A DNA stretch of 64,000 nucleotides from Nemertoderma westbladi. Its lineage: Eukaryota; Xenacoelomorpha; Nemertodermatida; Nemertodermatidae. Below, one piece after another: positions 39,901-54,900 of the stretch (its first letter is position 1; every line of letters begins with the position of its first letter). The DNA is taken from assembly GCA_032718475.1 (NCBI GenBank), contig JAUCBJ010008839.1, forward strand, positions 33,049-97,048, read 5' to 3'. Under the pieces are notes generated by a model. It made no database searches. It was not told the origin of the DNA and saw nothing but the letters and a program-made list of their open reading frames with translations. Both the position numbers and the translations under genes were made by a program.

Positions 39901-42900
39901 GTAATGCCACTATAAAGGTGAACGCCGTTATATTAATGAATAAATTCATTAACTCATTATTTACTGTTCATATCCTGTTTTGAATATTAATTATTTTTGT
40001 GTTTTGTATTTTAGTTGCGGATCGGAAGTTGGATTTAATGAGATGCAGTTCTCCGGCCACAGCATTTTCCTTGGCGATGAATGCGAATATGTAAGTAACA
40101 TGCGAAGTTAATTTATTAATATTATTTTATTTGAAAATTGAATGTAACTCTGTTGTACAACCTAATGCGGTACATGTAGAACCACAGGCTGTGGTACAAC
40201 TGTATGAGACGGGTGGGACACTGACAGTGTAGGGTCTTTTTATAGATATTTGGTGGTGATTGCTTCTAGAAGTCTCTTGAGCCCAGCGATACAATACTTT
40301 TTTTATTTAATAACATTATTTTCTTGTGATGTGCGGATGATTAACAATTTCACTCATATACTGTATGTGTACCGGTAATGATTAAATCCTGCTTGATAAG
40401 CTAATTAAATTTCTCATTTTGATTAAATATATGAATTATTTATATGTGATGTTAATTTATTCATAAAATCTCAATGATTTTGTTGATTTTTTACTTTTAA
40501 TTCGACCGCGCCAAGGAGAAATTAATTACCAGCATACCAAGATAAACTGCCGTAATCAAAATGTATTCATTTTTTACGAGTTGTGATCATTTAAACTTCC
40601 ATTTTTAAATAATGATGAATTAAAAATTTACATTGAATTTTTTTTTATGCGAAAACTTTCACATTCATATTTACCCCCGGCGGAAATACATTGTCATTGC
40701 CAACGGTTTTGCCAAACTCCTTGCTACCCCATTGTTGTCTAATATTGTTACATCCCGCCACACATAGATTGGTTTTCCTATATCCTGGGTTATTAGCTTT
40801 TATACGACTAATATTAGTCATTATGTAAGTCATACAGAATGTGATTGAGGTTTATGAATTAGATGCTATTATAAATAAAGTCATAAGACATGTATATCTC
40901 AAGTTATTTTATATTATTATACAGTATATAATTACCATTGTAGACCTATTTTGAATTGTGTTAATTAACTAATCCGCAGATGGGAATAGTAGCTCACGAA
41001 ATAGGTCATGCCCTAGGATTCGTCCACGAACAGATGAGGCCTGACAGGGACAACTACGTCAAGGTCGTTTGGGACAACATCAAAGACAACATGACTGGTA
41101 ATTTCCAAAAACTTCGACGTGGAGTTGTAGGGACTTTTAATGTTGAGTACGATCTCGGGAGTCTAATGCATTACGGCGAAAAGGTAACGGACTAACTCTC
41201 TAACTAGTTTACATACTGGTAAAAGTAACGGACTAACTCTCTAACTAGTTTACATACTGGTAAAGGTAACGGACTAACTCTCTAACTAGTTTACATACTG
41301 GTAAAGGTAACGGACTAACTCTCTAACTAGTTTACATACTGGTAAAGGTAACGGACTAACTCTCTAACTAGTTTACATACTGGTAAAGGTAACGGACTAA
41401 CTCTCTAACTAGTTTACATACTGGTAAAGGTAACGGACTAACTCTCTAACTAGTTTCCATACATACTGGTAAAGGTAACGGACTAACTCTCTAACTAGTT
41501 TACATACTGGTAAAGGTAACGGACTAGTAACTAGTAGTAACTAGTGACTAGTAACGGACTAACTCTCTAACTAGTTTACATACTGGTAAAGGTAACGGAC
41601 TAACTCTCTAACTAGTTTACATACTGGTAAAGGTAACGGACTAACTCTCTAACTAGTTTACATACATACTGGTAAAGGTAACGGACTAACTCTCTAACTA
41701 GTTTACATACTGGTAAAAGTAATTAAACATCACGTTCCACTACGGGGATCTACAATATTTCAATTTTCGATTCTCCAATCTTCAAGTCTTATTTCTCGCC
41801 TCTATTATCCTCGCTTACGCGGGGATTTTAAAGTGTAGTTTTCGACTAGGAGTATGCAATTTTATTCGAAAATGGAAATATCTATTTAAAAAATCTTTAT
41901 TTCTTAAAAAACTATTTGTTAAATTTTCAATACCACTGCCCATATGTTATATTAGTATATGTAGTACAGTACAGATATTGATGGTTTTGCTTAGGGCTAC
42001 CTACATGTACCGGTAACGAGTACCGACCATCCTGTATCTCGTTAACATATTGTTTAGACACATCAGTACTGCGAACTACGATTAGCTACGTTATGTATGG
42101 TAGGCCTACCGTTGCACCGGTACAGTATACTGTACTGATGGTCAGTAAAATGAAAATGAAATTAAGTGGTGGTCAACCTATACCTGGTGGGTTCCTATAT
42201 ATATGAAGTAGTTACATAATATATATATTTTAAAATAAAAGTTATTTAATTAATAGGTCTAGAAATATAACTTTATAGAGCCGTGTAATAATGATACTGA
42301 GTACAGTAGACAAATTAATTATATTGGTACTTTAGTTTTTCAGCAAAAATGGTGGTCCAACAATACTACCATCTTTAGCAGAGACAAAAGATGCCATGGG
42401 CCAACGAAATTATCTAACATTTACGGATATTAAATTCGCGAATTTAATGTATTCCTGTGGTGGTGGGTTTACTATTTGCGTTGTTCTTAGGCGTTGTTTT
42501 CATGTAGCCAGCCGCATACCTTAGTTATTGTTAATAATAAATATAATGATTATGCAGTGAATATATGGAGATTATATTTAGTGAATAATAATATAATGAT
42601 TTCTTTATTTAATTAAACTTGTGGCAAGTCGGTCTCGATAGTTCATCATTGAAACGGCTTCTCTTTTGCAAATAACAATAGTTTGGGCGAATTTTTAAAG
42701 ATTTTGGTTTAACTAATCGGCTGTTTGGCATAGCCTGACATCAACCTGTCGGTTAAATATGATAAAGTAATTTAGACGACAGTTATTTTTTTGTATTACA
42801 GTATGCGGCAGGCTTTTAATTCCATCTGTGGGGTTGCTTATAATTTTATTTATTTTCACGTCATTGTTCACTTTGTACTGTTCCCATAGCTACTACTTTA

Positions 42901-45900
42901 CATACATCATCTGTTCGTGCCTGCTTCAATGCGCTTTTTTTAATTAATTTCAATGTAGTAAGTACAGTTAGACCCGTTTAGTGTAGTGTGCAAGTACACT
43001 ATAGTACATACAGTCATACAAGTTCATTTATTAGTGTAGGGTTGCAAATGCACTAGGCCCCTTTTAATTAGTCTAGCATGCAAGTACAATTAATAGGCCC
43101 CATTTAATTAGTGTAGCGTACAAGTACGCTAGGCCCCATTTATCAGTGTAGGGTGCAAGTATACTAGGTCCCACTCAATTAGTGTAGGATGCAAGTACAC
43201 TAGGCCCCTTTTAATTAATCTAGCGTGCAAGTACACTAGGCCCCATTTATTTAGTGTAGGGTGCAAGTACAATTAATAGGCCCCATTATAATTAGTGTAG
43301 GGTGCAAGTACACTAGGCCCCTTTTAATTAGTCTAGCGTACAAGTACAATTAATAGGCCCCATTTAATTATTGTAGCGTACAAGTACACTAGGCCTCATT
43401 TATTAGTGTAGCATGCAAGTATACTAGGTCCTATTTAATTAGTGTAGGGTTCAAGTACACTAGGCCCCTTTTAATTAGTCTAGCGTGCAAGTACACTAGG
43501 CCCCATTTATTTAGTGTAGGGTGCAAGTACAATTAATTGGCTCCATTTAATTAGTGTAGGGTGCAAGTACACTAGGCCCCTTTTAATTAGTCTAGCGTGC
43601 AAGTACAATTAATAGGCCCCATTTAATTAGTGTAGCGTACAAGTACTCTAGGCCCCATTTATTAGTGTAGCGTACAAGTACACTAGGCCCCATTTATTAG
43701 TGTAGCATGGAAGTACACTAGGCCTCATTTATTAGTGTAGGGTGCAAGTATACTAGGTCCTATTTAATTAGTGTAGGGTTCAAGTACACTAGGCCCCTTT
43801 TAATTAGTCTAGCGTGCAAGTACACTAGGCCCCATTTATTTAGTGTAGGGTGCAAGTACAATTAATAGGCACCATTTAATTAGTGTAGCGTGCAAGTACA
43901 CTAGACCCCATTTATTAGTGTAGGGTGCAAGTATACTAGGTCCTACTCAATTAGTGTAGGGTGCAAGTATACTAGGTCCTATTTATTTAATGAAGGGTGC
44001 AAGTACAATTAATAGGCCCCATTTAATTAGTGTAGCGTGCAAGTACACTAGGCCCCATATATTTAGTGTACGGTGCAAGTACAATTAATAGGCACCATTT
44101 AATTAGTGTAGTGTGCAAGTACACTAGGCCCCATTTATTAGTATAGGGTGCAAGTATACTTGGTCCCACTCAATTAGTGTAGCGTGCAAGTACACTAGGC
44201 CCCATTTATTAGTGTAGGGTGCAAGTATACTAGGTCCCATTTCATTAGTGTAGGGTGCAAGTATACTAGGTCCTATTTATTTAATGTAGGGTGCAAGTAC
44301 AATTAATAGGCCCCATTTAATTAGTGTAGCGTGCAAGTACACTAGGCCCCATATATTTAGTGTAGGGTGCAAGTACAATTAATAGGCCCCATTTAATTAG
44401 TGTAGCGTGCAAGTACACTAGGCCCCATTTATTAGTATAGGGTGCAAGTATACTAGGTCCCACTCAATTAGTGTAGCGTGCAAGTACACTAGGCCCCATT
44501 TATTAGTGTAGGGTGCAAGTATACTAGGTCCCATTTCATTAGTGTAGGGTGCAAGTATACTAGGTCCCATTTCATTAGTGTAGGGTGCAAGTATACTAGG
44601 TCCCACTTAATTAGTGTAGGGTTCAAGTACACTAGGCCCCATTTATTAGTGTAGAGTGCAAGTATACTTGGTCCTATTTAATTAGTGTAGGGTGCAAGTA
44701 CACTAGGCCCAATTTATTTAGTGTAGGGTGCAAGTACAATTCATATGCCCCATTTAATTAGTGTAGCGTGCAAGTACACTAGGTCCCATTTATTAGTGTA
44801 GCGTGCAAGTACACTAGGCCTCATTTATTAGTGTAGGGTGCAAGTATAGTAGGTCCCATTTAATTAGTGCAGGGTTCAAATACACGAGGCCCCTTTTAAT
44901 TAGTGTAGGGTGCAAGTACAATTAATAGGCCCCATTTAATTACTGTAGCGTGCAAGTACACTAGGCACCATTTATTAGTGTAGGGTGCAAGTATACTAGG
45001 TCCCACTCTATTAGGGTAGGGTGCAAGTATACTAGGTCCCATTTAATTAGTATAGGGCGCAAGTACAATTAATAGGGCCCATTTAATTAGTGTAGCGGGC
45101 AAGTACATAAGGCCCCATATATTTAGTGTAGGGTGCAAGTACAATTAATAGGCCCCATTTAATTAGTGTAGCGTGCAAGTATACTAGGTCACACTCAATT
45201 AGTGTAGCGTGCAGTACACTAGGCCCCATTTATTAGTGTAGGGTGCAAGTACACTAGGTCCCATTTAATTCGTGTAGGGTTCAAGTACACTAGGCCTCTT
45301 TTAATTAGTCTAGCGTGCAAGTACACTAGGCCCCATTTATTTAGTATAGGGTGCAAGTACAATTAATAGGCCCTATTTAATTAGTGTAGCGTGCAAGTAC
45401 ACTAGGCCCCTTTTATAAGTGTAGGGTGCAAGTATACTAGGTCCCACTCAATTAGTGAAGGGTGCAAGTATGCTAGGTCCCATTTATTTAGTGTAGGGTG
45501 CAAGTACAGTTAATAGGCCCCATTTAATTAGTGTAGCGTGCCAGTACACTAGGCCCCATTTATTAGTGTAGGGTGCAAGCATACTAGGTCCCACTCAATT
45601 AGTGTAGCGTGCAAGTACACTAGGCCCCATTTATTAGTGTAGGGTGCAAGTATACTAGGTCCCATTTAATTAGTGTCGGGTTCAAGTACACTAGGCCCCT
45701 TTTAATTAGTCTAGCGTGCAAGTACTACTAGGCCCCATTTATTTAGTGTAGCGTGCAAGTACAATTAATAGGCCCCATTTAATTAGTGTAGGGTGCAAGT
45801 ACACTAGGCCCCTTTTAATTAGTCTAGCGTGCAAGTACACTAGGCCCCATTTATTTAGTGTAGGGTGCAAGTACAATTAATAGGCCCCATTTATTAGTGT

Positions 45901-48900
45901 AGCGTGCAGGTACACTAGGCCCCATTTATTAGTGCAGCGTGCAAGTACACTAGGCCCCATTTAATTAGTGTAGGGTGCAAGTAAACTAGGTCCCATTGAT
46001 TAGTGTAGCGAGCAAGTACACTAGGCCCCATGTATTAGTGTAGCGTGCAAGTACACTAGGCCCCATTTATTAGTGTAGGGTGCACGTACACTAGGTCCCA
46101 TTTATTAGTGTAGGGTGCAAGTACACTAGGTCCCATTTATTAGTGTAGGGTGCAAGTATACTAGGTCCCATTTAATTAGTGTAGGGTTCAAGTACACTAG
46201 GCCCCTTTTAATTAGTCTAGCGTGCAAGTACTCTAGGCCCAATTTATTTAGTGCAGGGTGCAAGTACAATTAATAGGCCCCATTTAATTTGTGTAGTGTG
46301 CAAGTACACTAGGCCCCTTTTAATTAGTCTAGCGTGCAAGTACACTAGGCCCCATTTATTTAGTGTAGGGTGCAAGTACAATTAATAGGCCCCATTTATT
46401 AGTGTAGCGTGCAAGTACACTAGGCCCCATTTATTAGTGCAGCGTGCAAGTACACTAGGCCCCATTTAATTAGTGTAGGGTGCAAGTACACTAGGTCCCA
46501 TTGATTAGTGTAGCGAGCAAGTACACTAGGCCCCATGTATTAGTGTAGCGTGCAAGTACACTAGGCCCCATGTATTAGTGTAGCGTGCAAGTACACTAGG
46601 TCCCATTGATTAGTGTAGCGAGCAAGTACACTAGGCCCCATGTATTAGTGTAGCGTGCAAGTACACTAGGCCCCATTTATTAGTGTAGCGTACAAGTACA
46701 CTAGGCCCCATTTAGTTAGTTTGGGATGCAAGTACACGAGGCCCCATTTAATTAGTGTAGGGTGCAAGTATACTAGGTCCCATTTTTTAGTGTAGGGTGC
46801 AAGTATACTAGGTCCCACTTAATTGGTGTAGGGTTCAAGTACACTAGGCCCCATTTAATTAGTGTAGGGTGCAAGTACACTAGGTCCCATTTATTAGTGT
46901 AGGGTGCAAGTACAATTAATTGGCCCCATTTAATTAGTGTAGCGAGCAAGTACACTAGGCCCCATTTATTAGTGTAGGGTGCAAGTATACTAGGTCCCAC
47001 TTAATTAGTGTAGGGTTCAAGTACAATTAATCGGCCCCATTTAATTAGTGTAGGGTGCAAGTACACTAGGCCCCATTTATTAGTGTAGTGTGCAAGTGCA
47101 CTAGGCCCCATTTAGTTAGTTTGGGGTGCAAGTACACTAGGCCCCATTTAATTAGTGTAGGGTGCAAGTACACTAGGTCCCATTTTTTAGTGTAGGGTGC
47201 AAGTATACTAGGTCCCACTTAATTGGTGTAGGGTTCAAGTACACTAGGCCCCATTTAATTAGTGTAGGGTGCAAGTACACTAGGTCACATTTATTAGTGT
47301 AGGGTGCAAGTACAATTAATCGGCCCCATTTAATTAGTGTAGCGATCAAGTACACTAGGCCCCATTTATTAGTGTAGGGTGCAAGTATACTAGGTCCCAC
47401 TTAATTAGTGTAGGGTGCAAGTACAATTAATAGGCCCCATTTAATTAGTGTAGTGTGCAAGTACACTAGGCCCGTTTTATTAGTGTAGGGTGCAAGTATA
47501 CTAGGTCCCACTGAATTAGTGTAGGGTGCAAGTATGCTAGGTCCCATTTATTAGTGTAGCGTGCAAGTACACTAGGCCCCATTTATTTAGTTTAGGGTGC
47601 AAGTACAATTAATAGGCCCCATTTAATTAGTGTAGCGTGCAAGTACACTAGGCCCCATTTATTAGTGTAGGGTGCAAGTATACTAGGTCCCACTCAATTA
47701 GTGTAGGGTGCAAGTATACTAGGTCCCACTTAATTAGTGTAGGGTTCAAGTACACTAGGCCCCTTTTAATTAGTCTAGCGTGCAAGTACACTAGGCCCCA
47801 TTTATTTAGTGTAGGGTGCAAGTACAATTAATAGGCCCCATTTAATTAGTGTAGTGTGCAAGTACACTAGGCCCCTTTTATTAGTGTAGGGTGCAAGTAT
47901 ACTAGGTCCCACTCAATTAGTGTAGGGTGCAAGTATGCTAGGTCCCATTTATTAGTGTAGCATGCAAGTACACTAGGCCCCATTTATTTAGTGTAGGGTA
48001 CAAGTACAATTAATAGGCCCCATTTAATTAGTGTAGCGTGCAAGTACACTAGGCCCCATTTATTAGTGTAGGGTGCAAGTATACTAGGTCCCACTCAATT
48101 AGTGTAGGGTGCAAGTACACTAGGCCCCATTTATTAGTGTAGGGTGCAACTATACTAGGTCCCATTTAATTGGTGTAGGGTTCAAGTACACTAGGCCCCT
48201 TTTAATTAGTCTAGCGTGCAAGTACACTAGGACCCATTTATTTAGTATAGGGTGCAAGTACAATTAATAGCCCCCATTTAATTAGTGTAGTGTGCAAGTA
48301 CACTAGGCCCCTTTTATTAGTGTAGGGTGCAAGCATACTAGGTCCCACTCAATTAGTGTAGGGTGCAAGTATACTAGGTCCCACTTAATTAGTGTAGGGT
48401 TCAAGTACACTTGGCCCCTTTTAATTAGTCTAGCGTGCAAGTACACTAGGCCCCATTTATTAGTGCAGTGTGCAAGTACTCTAGCCCCTTTTATTAGTGT
48501 AGCGTGCAAGTACACTAGGCCCCATGTATTAGTGTAGCGTGCAAGTACACTAGGCCCCATTTATTTAGTGTAGGGTGCAAGTACAATTAATAGGCCCAAT
48601 TTATTAGTGTAGCGTGCAAGTACACTAGGCCCCATTTATTAGTGCAGCGTGCAAGTACACTAGGCCCCATTTAATTAGTGTAGGGTGCAAGTACACTAGG
48701 TCCCATTTATTAGTGTAGCGAGCAAGTACACTAGGCCCAATGTATTAGTGTAGCGTGTAAGTACACTAGGCCCCATTTATTAGTGTAGGGTGCAAGTCCA
48801 CTAGGTCCCATTTATTAGTGTAGGGTGCACGTACACTAGGTCCCATTTATTAGTGTATGGTGCAAGTACACTAGGTCCCATTTATTAGTGTAGTGCAAGT

Positions 48901-51900
48901 ACACTAGGTCCCATTTATTAGTGTAGCGTGCAAGTACACTAGGCCCCATTTAGTTAGTTTAGGGTGCAAGTACACTAGGCCCCATTTATTAGTGTAGCGT
49001 GCAAGTACACTAGGCCCCATTTGGTTAGTTTGGGGTGCAAGTACACTAGGCCCCATTTAATTAGTGTAGGGTGCAAGTACACTAGGTCCCATTTTTTAGT
49101 GTAGGGTGCAAGTATACTAGGTCCAACTTAATTGGTGTAGGGTTCAAGTACACTAGGCCCCATTTAATTAGTGTAGGGTGCAAGTACACTAGGTCCCATT
49201 TATTAGTGTAGGGTGCAAGTACAATTAATCGGCCCCATTTAATTAGTGTAGCGATCAAGTACACTAGGCCCCAATTATTAATGTAGGGTGCAAGTATACT
49301 AGGTCCCACTTAATTAGTGTAGGGTGCAAGTACAATTAATCGGCCCCATTTAATTAGTGTAGCGAGCAAGTACACTAGGCCCCATTTATTAGTGTAGGGT
49401 GCAAGTATACTAGGTCCCACTTAATTAGTGTAGGGTTCAAGTACACTAGGCCCCATTTATTAGTGTAGGGTGCGAGTACAATAGGCCCCATTTATTAGTG
49501 TAGGGTACAAGCATACTAGGTCCCACTTAATTAGTGTAGGGTGCAAGTACACTAGGCCCCATTTAATTAGTATAGGGTGTGAGTACAGTAGGCCCACGAT
49601 GACGATGACGACAACTAGGCCTATTTGCAGAAATTAACCCACGCCCCTAACAGTGTAATTGCGCCAAGGCTCCTCCAACTTCGTGGCTCGCACCATATAA
49701 ATTACTATAACCAAGAGTCTGTAATTATTATAACTAAAATTGATGATTAATTAATTAATCAACTGCAACCATTTGCGTCTAGTACTTCTCGAAGAACGAC
49801 CAGCCAACACTGGTTCCGTATCAGACCACTGGTGAAGCGGACCAGATGGGCAAACGAACTGGCCTAACATTCTACGACGCTAAAGTAGCCAACCTCATGT
49901 ACCAATGTTCCGGTGGGTGTACGTTTCATTTCAATCTGCACAGCGCACGCGACATCCATCCCTAGACGCATTCACTTATAAACGCACACGCATTTAGTCC
50001 CCTTATTAGCTGCACTCAACATGTAATCGCATTCACTTATAAACGCACACGCATTTAGTCCCCTTATTAGCTGCACTCAACATGTAATCGCATTCACTTA
50101 TAAACGCCCACGCATTTAGTCCCCTTATTAGCTGCACTCAACATGTAATCGCATTCACTTATAAACGCACACGCATTTAGTCCCCTCATTTGCTGCACTC
50201 AATATTTAATAGCATTCACTTATTCACTTATTACTTACTGTACAATACATACCGGTACGCTGTACTTATATTGTTATGATGCATTTCATATATATATAAT
50301 GTACGAAAATAAATTAAAAAAAAAAAATAAACGCACACGCATTTAGTCCCTTATTAGCTGCACTCAACATGTAATCGCATTCACTTATAAACGCACACGC
50401 ATTTAGTCCCCTTATTTGCTGCACTCAACATGTAATCGCATTCACTTATAAACGCACACGCATTTAGTCCCCTTATTAGCTGCACTCAACATGTAATCGC
50501 ATTCACTTATAAACGCACACGCATTTAGTCCCCTTATTTGCTGCACTAAACGCACACGCATTTAGTCCCCTTATTTGCTGCACTCAATATGTAATCGCAT
50601 TTACTTATAAACGCACACGCATTTAGTCCCCTTATTTGCTGCACTCAACATGTAATCGCATTCACTTATAAACGCACACGCATTTAGTCCCCTTATTTGC
50701 TGCACTAAACGCACACGCATTTAGTCCCCTTATTTGCTGCACTCAATATGTAATCGCATTTACTTATAAACGCACACGCATTTAGTCCCCTTATTTGCTG
50801 CACTCAATATGTAATCGCATTTACTTATAAACGCACACGCATTTAGTCCCCTTATTTGCTGCACTAAACGCACACGCATTTAGTCCCCTTATTTGCTGCA
50901 CTCAATATGTAATCGCATTTACTTATAAACGCACACGCATTTAGTCCCCTTATTTGCTGCACTCAATATTTAATAGCATTCACTTATAAACGCACACGCA
51001 TTTAGTCGCCTTGTTTGCTGCACTCAACATGTAATCGCATTCACTTATAAACGCACACGCATTTAGTCCCCTTATTTGCTGCACTAAACGCACACGCATT
51101 TAGTCCCCTTATTTGCTGCACTCAATATGTAATCGCATTTACTTATAAACGCACACGCATTTAGTCCCCTTATTTGCTGCACTCAATATTTAATAGCATT
51201 CACTTATAAACGCACACGCATTTAGTCGCCTTGTTTGCTGCACTCAACATGTAATCGCATTCACTTATAAACGCACACGGATTTAGTCCCCTTATTTGCT
51301 GCACTCAACATTTAATCGCATTCACTTATAAACGCACACGCATTTAGTCCCCTTATTTGCTGCACTAAACGCACACGCATTTAGTCCCCTTATTTGCTGC
51401 ACTCAATATGTAATCGCATTTACTTATAAACGCACACGCATTTAGTCCCCTTATTTGCTGCACTCAATATTTAATAGCATTCACTTATAAACGCACACGC
51501 ATTTAGTCGCCTTGTTTGCTGCACTCAACATGTAATCGCATTCACTTATAAACGCACACGGATTTAGTCCCCTTATTTGCTGCACTCAACATTTAATCGC
51601 ATTCACTTATAAACGCACACGCATTTAGTCCCCTTATTTGCTGCACTAAACGCACACGCATTTAGTCGCCTTGTTTGCTGCACTCAACATGTAATCGCAT
51701 TCACTTATAAACGCACACGGATTTAGTCCCCTTATTTGCTGCACTCAATATGTAATCGCATTCACTTATAAACGCACACGCATTTAGTCCCCTTATTTGC
51801 TGCACTAAACGCACACGCATTTAGTCCCCTTATTTGCTGCACTCAATATGTAATCGCATTTACTTATAAACGCACACGCATTTAGTCCCCTTATTTGCTG

Positions 51901-54900
51901 CACTCAATATTTAATAGCATTCACTTATAAACGCACACGCATTTAGTCCCCTTATTTGCTGCACTCAACATTTAATCGCATTCACTTATAAACGCACACG
52001 CATTTAGTCCCCTTATTTGCTGCACTAAACGCACACGCATTTAGTCGCCTTGTTTGCTGCACTCAACATGTAATCGCATTCACTTATAAACGCACACGGA
52101 TTTAGTCCCCTTATTTGCTGCACTCAATATGTAATCGCATTCACTTATAAACGCACACGCATTTAGTCCCCTTATTTGCTGCACTCAACATTTAATCGCA
52201 TTCACTTATAAACGCACACGCATTTAGTCCACTTATTTTCTGCACTCAATATGAAATCGCATTCACTTATAAACGCACACGCATTTAGTCCACTTATTTT
52301 CTGCACTCAACATTTAATAGCATTCACTTATAAACGCCCACGCATTTAGTCCCCTTATTTGCTGCACTCAACATGTAATCGCATTCACTTATAAACGCAC
52401 ACGCATTTAGTCCACTTATTTTCTGCACTCAACATGTAATCGCATTCACTTATAAACGCACACGCATTTAGTCCCCTTATTTGCTGCACTCAATATGAAA
52501 TCGCATTCACTTATAAACGCACACGCATTTAGTCCACTTATTTTCTGCACTCAACATTTAATAGCATTCACTTATAAACGCCCACGCATTTAGTCCCCTT
52601 ATTTGCTGCACTCAACATGTAATCGCATTCACTTATAAACGCACACGCATTTAGTCCCCTTATTTGCTGCACTCAACATGTAATCGCATTCACTTATAAA
52701 CGCACACGCATTTAGTCCACTTATTTTCTGCACTCAACATTTAATAGCATTCACTTATAAACGCCCACGCATTTAGTCCCCTTATTTGCTGCACTAAACG
52801 CACACGTATTTAGTCCACTTATTTTCTGCACTCAACATTTAATAGCATTCACTTATAAACGCCCACGCATTTAGTCCCCTTATTTGCTGCACTCAACATG
52901 TAATCGCATTCACTTATAAACGCACACGCATTTAGTCCCCTTATTTGCTGCACTCAACATTTAATCGCATTTACTTATAACCGCACACGCATTTAGTCCC
53001 CTTATTTGCTGCACTCAACATTTAATCGCATTCACTTATAAACGCACACGCATTTAGTCCTCTTATTTGCTGCATTCAATATGTAATCGCATTCACTTAT
53101 AAACGCACACGCATTTAGTCCCCTTATTTGCTGCACTCAACATGTAATCGCATTCACTTATAAACGCACACGCATTTAGTCGCCTTATTTGCTGCACTCA
53201 ATATTTACTAGCATTCACTTATAAACGCATACAGTCCGCTTATTTGCTGCACTCAACATGTAATCGCATTCACTTATAAACGCACACGCATTTAGTCGCC
53301 TTATTTGCTGCACTCAACATGTAATCGCATTCACTTATAAACGCACACGCATTTAGTCGCCTTATTTGCTGCACTCAATATTTACTAGCATTCACTTATA
53401 AACGCATACAGTCCGCTTATTTGCTGCACTCAACATGTAATCGCATTCACTTATAAACGCACACGTATTTAGTCGCCTTATTTGCTGCACTCAACATGTA
53501 ATCGCATTCACTTATAAACGCACACGCATTTAGTCGCCTTATTTGCTGCACTCAATATGAAATCTCATTCACTTATAAACGCATACAGTCCGCTTATTTG
53601 CTGCACTCAACATGTAATCGCATTCACTTATAAACGCACACGTATTTAGTCGCCTTATTAGCTGCACTCAACATGTAATCGCATTCACTTATAAACGCAC
53701 ACGCATTTAGTCGCCTTATTTGCTGCACTCAATATGAAATCTCATTCACTTATAAACGCATACATTTCGCTTATTTGCTGCACTCAACATGTAATCGCAT
53801 TCACTTATAAACGCACACGTATTTAGTCGCCTTATTAGCTGCACTCAACATGTAATCGCATTCACTTATAAACGCACACGCATTTAGTCGCCTTATTTGC
53901 TGCACTCAATATGTAATCGCATTCACTTATAAACGCACACGTATTTAGTCGCCTTATTAGCTGCACTCAATATGTAATCGCATTCACTTATAAACGCACA
54001 CGTATTTAGTCGCCTTATTAGCTGCACTCAATATGTAATCGCATTCACTTATAAACGCACACGCATTTAGTCGCCTTATTTGCTGCACTCAATATGTAAT
54101 CGCATTCACTTATAAACGCACACGTATTTAGTCGCCTTATTAGCTGCACTCAATATGTAATCGCATTCACTTATAAACGCACACGTATTTAGTCGCCTTA
54201 TTAGCTGCACTCAATATGTAATCGCATTCACTTATAAACGCACACGTATTTAGTCGCCTTATTAGCTGCACTCAATATGTAATCGCATTCACTTATAAAC
54301 GCACACGCATTTAGTCGCCTTATTTGCTGCACTAAACGCACACGTATTTAGTCGCCTTATTAGCTGCACTCAACATGTAATCGCATTCACTATTTTCTTT
54401 GTTTTTCTGTACACGCATTAATTACACTAATTTATTTCTCTACACATTTAATTTTCGAATCGTGTTTGTTAACTTGAATCGTATTTCGATTTTCTACACT
54501 GATGTAGCAGCCTCTGCGGTAGTTTTCGTTATTGCTGTTTGGGCCTACCTATATTGTTTGTCGAAGTTAATTAATGTAGTGACGTTAAATGTGGTTGACA
54601 AATCTCTCGACGGTATACCAAAGACTTGCGCTTCATAGTACTGTATTATACAGAATGGCATTTATTTAATTCGCCTTGAATGCATCACCGTATTATTGTC
54701 TTAATACATTGTTATCATCGCATGTTATTGATTTTCGTTTTTTTTTTCAATGTTATTACAACTATTTACTCATTATTCATATTTTGTTGACAGTATCATA
54801 GCAACCGTGAATCACGGAAGTATTCAACTACTGTATAATATGCCATCTTTCTTTTCAACCAAAATACAACCATAATAAAAATGTAATGTTGTAATGTCGG

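Noticed and set aside
40645-40833. 62-codon minus-strand frame with CVAGCNN
   Set aside because: No recognised family and no supporting neighbours; lies within astacin intron 6.
54399-54638. 79-codon plus-strand frame with hydrophobic stretch
   Set aside because: No homology, no splice context and AT-rich composition; probably chance.
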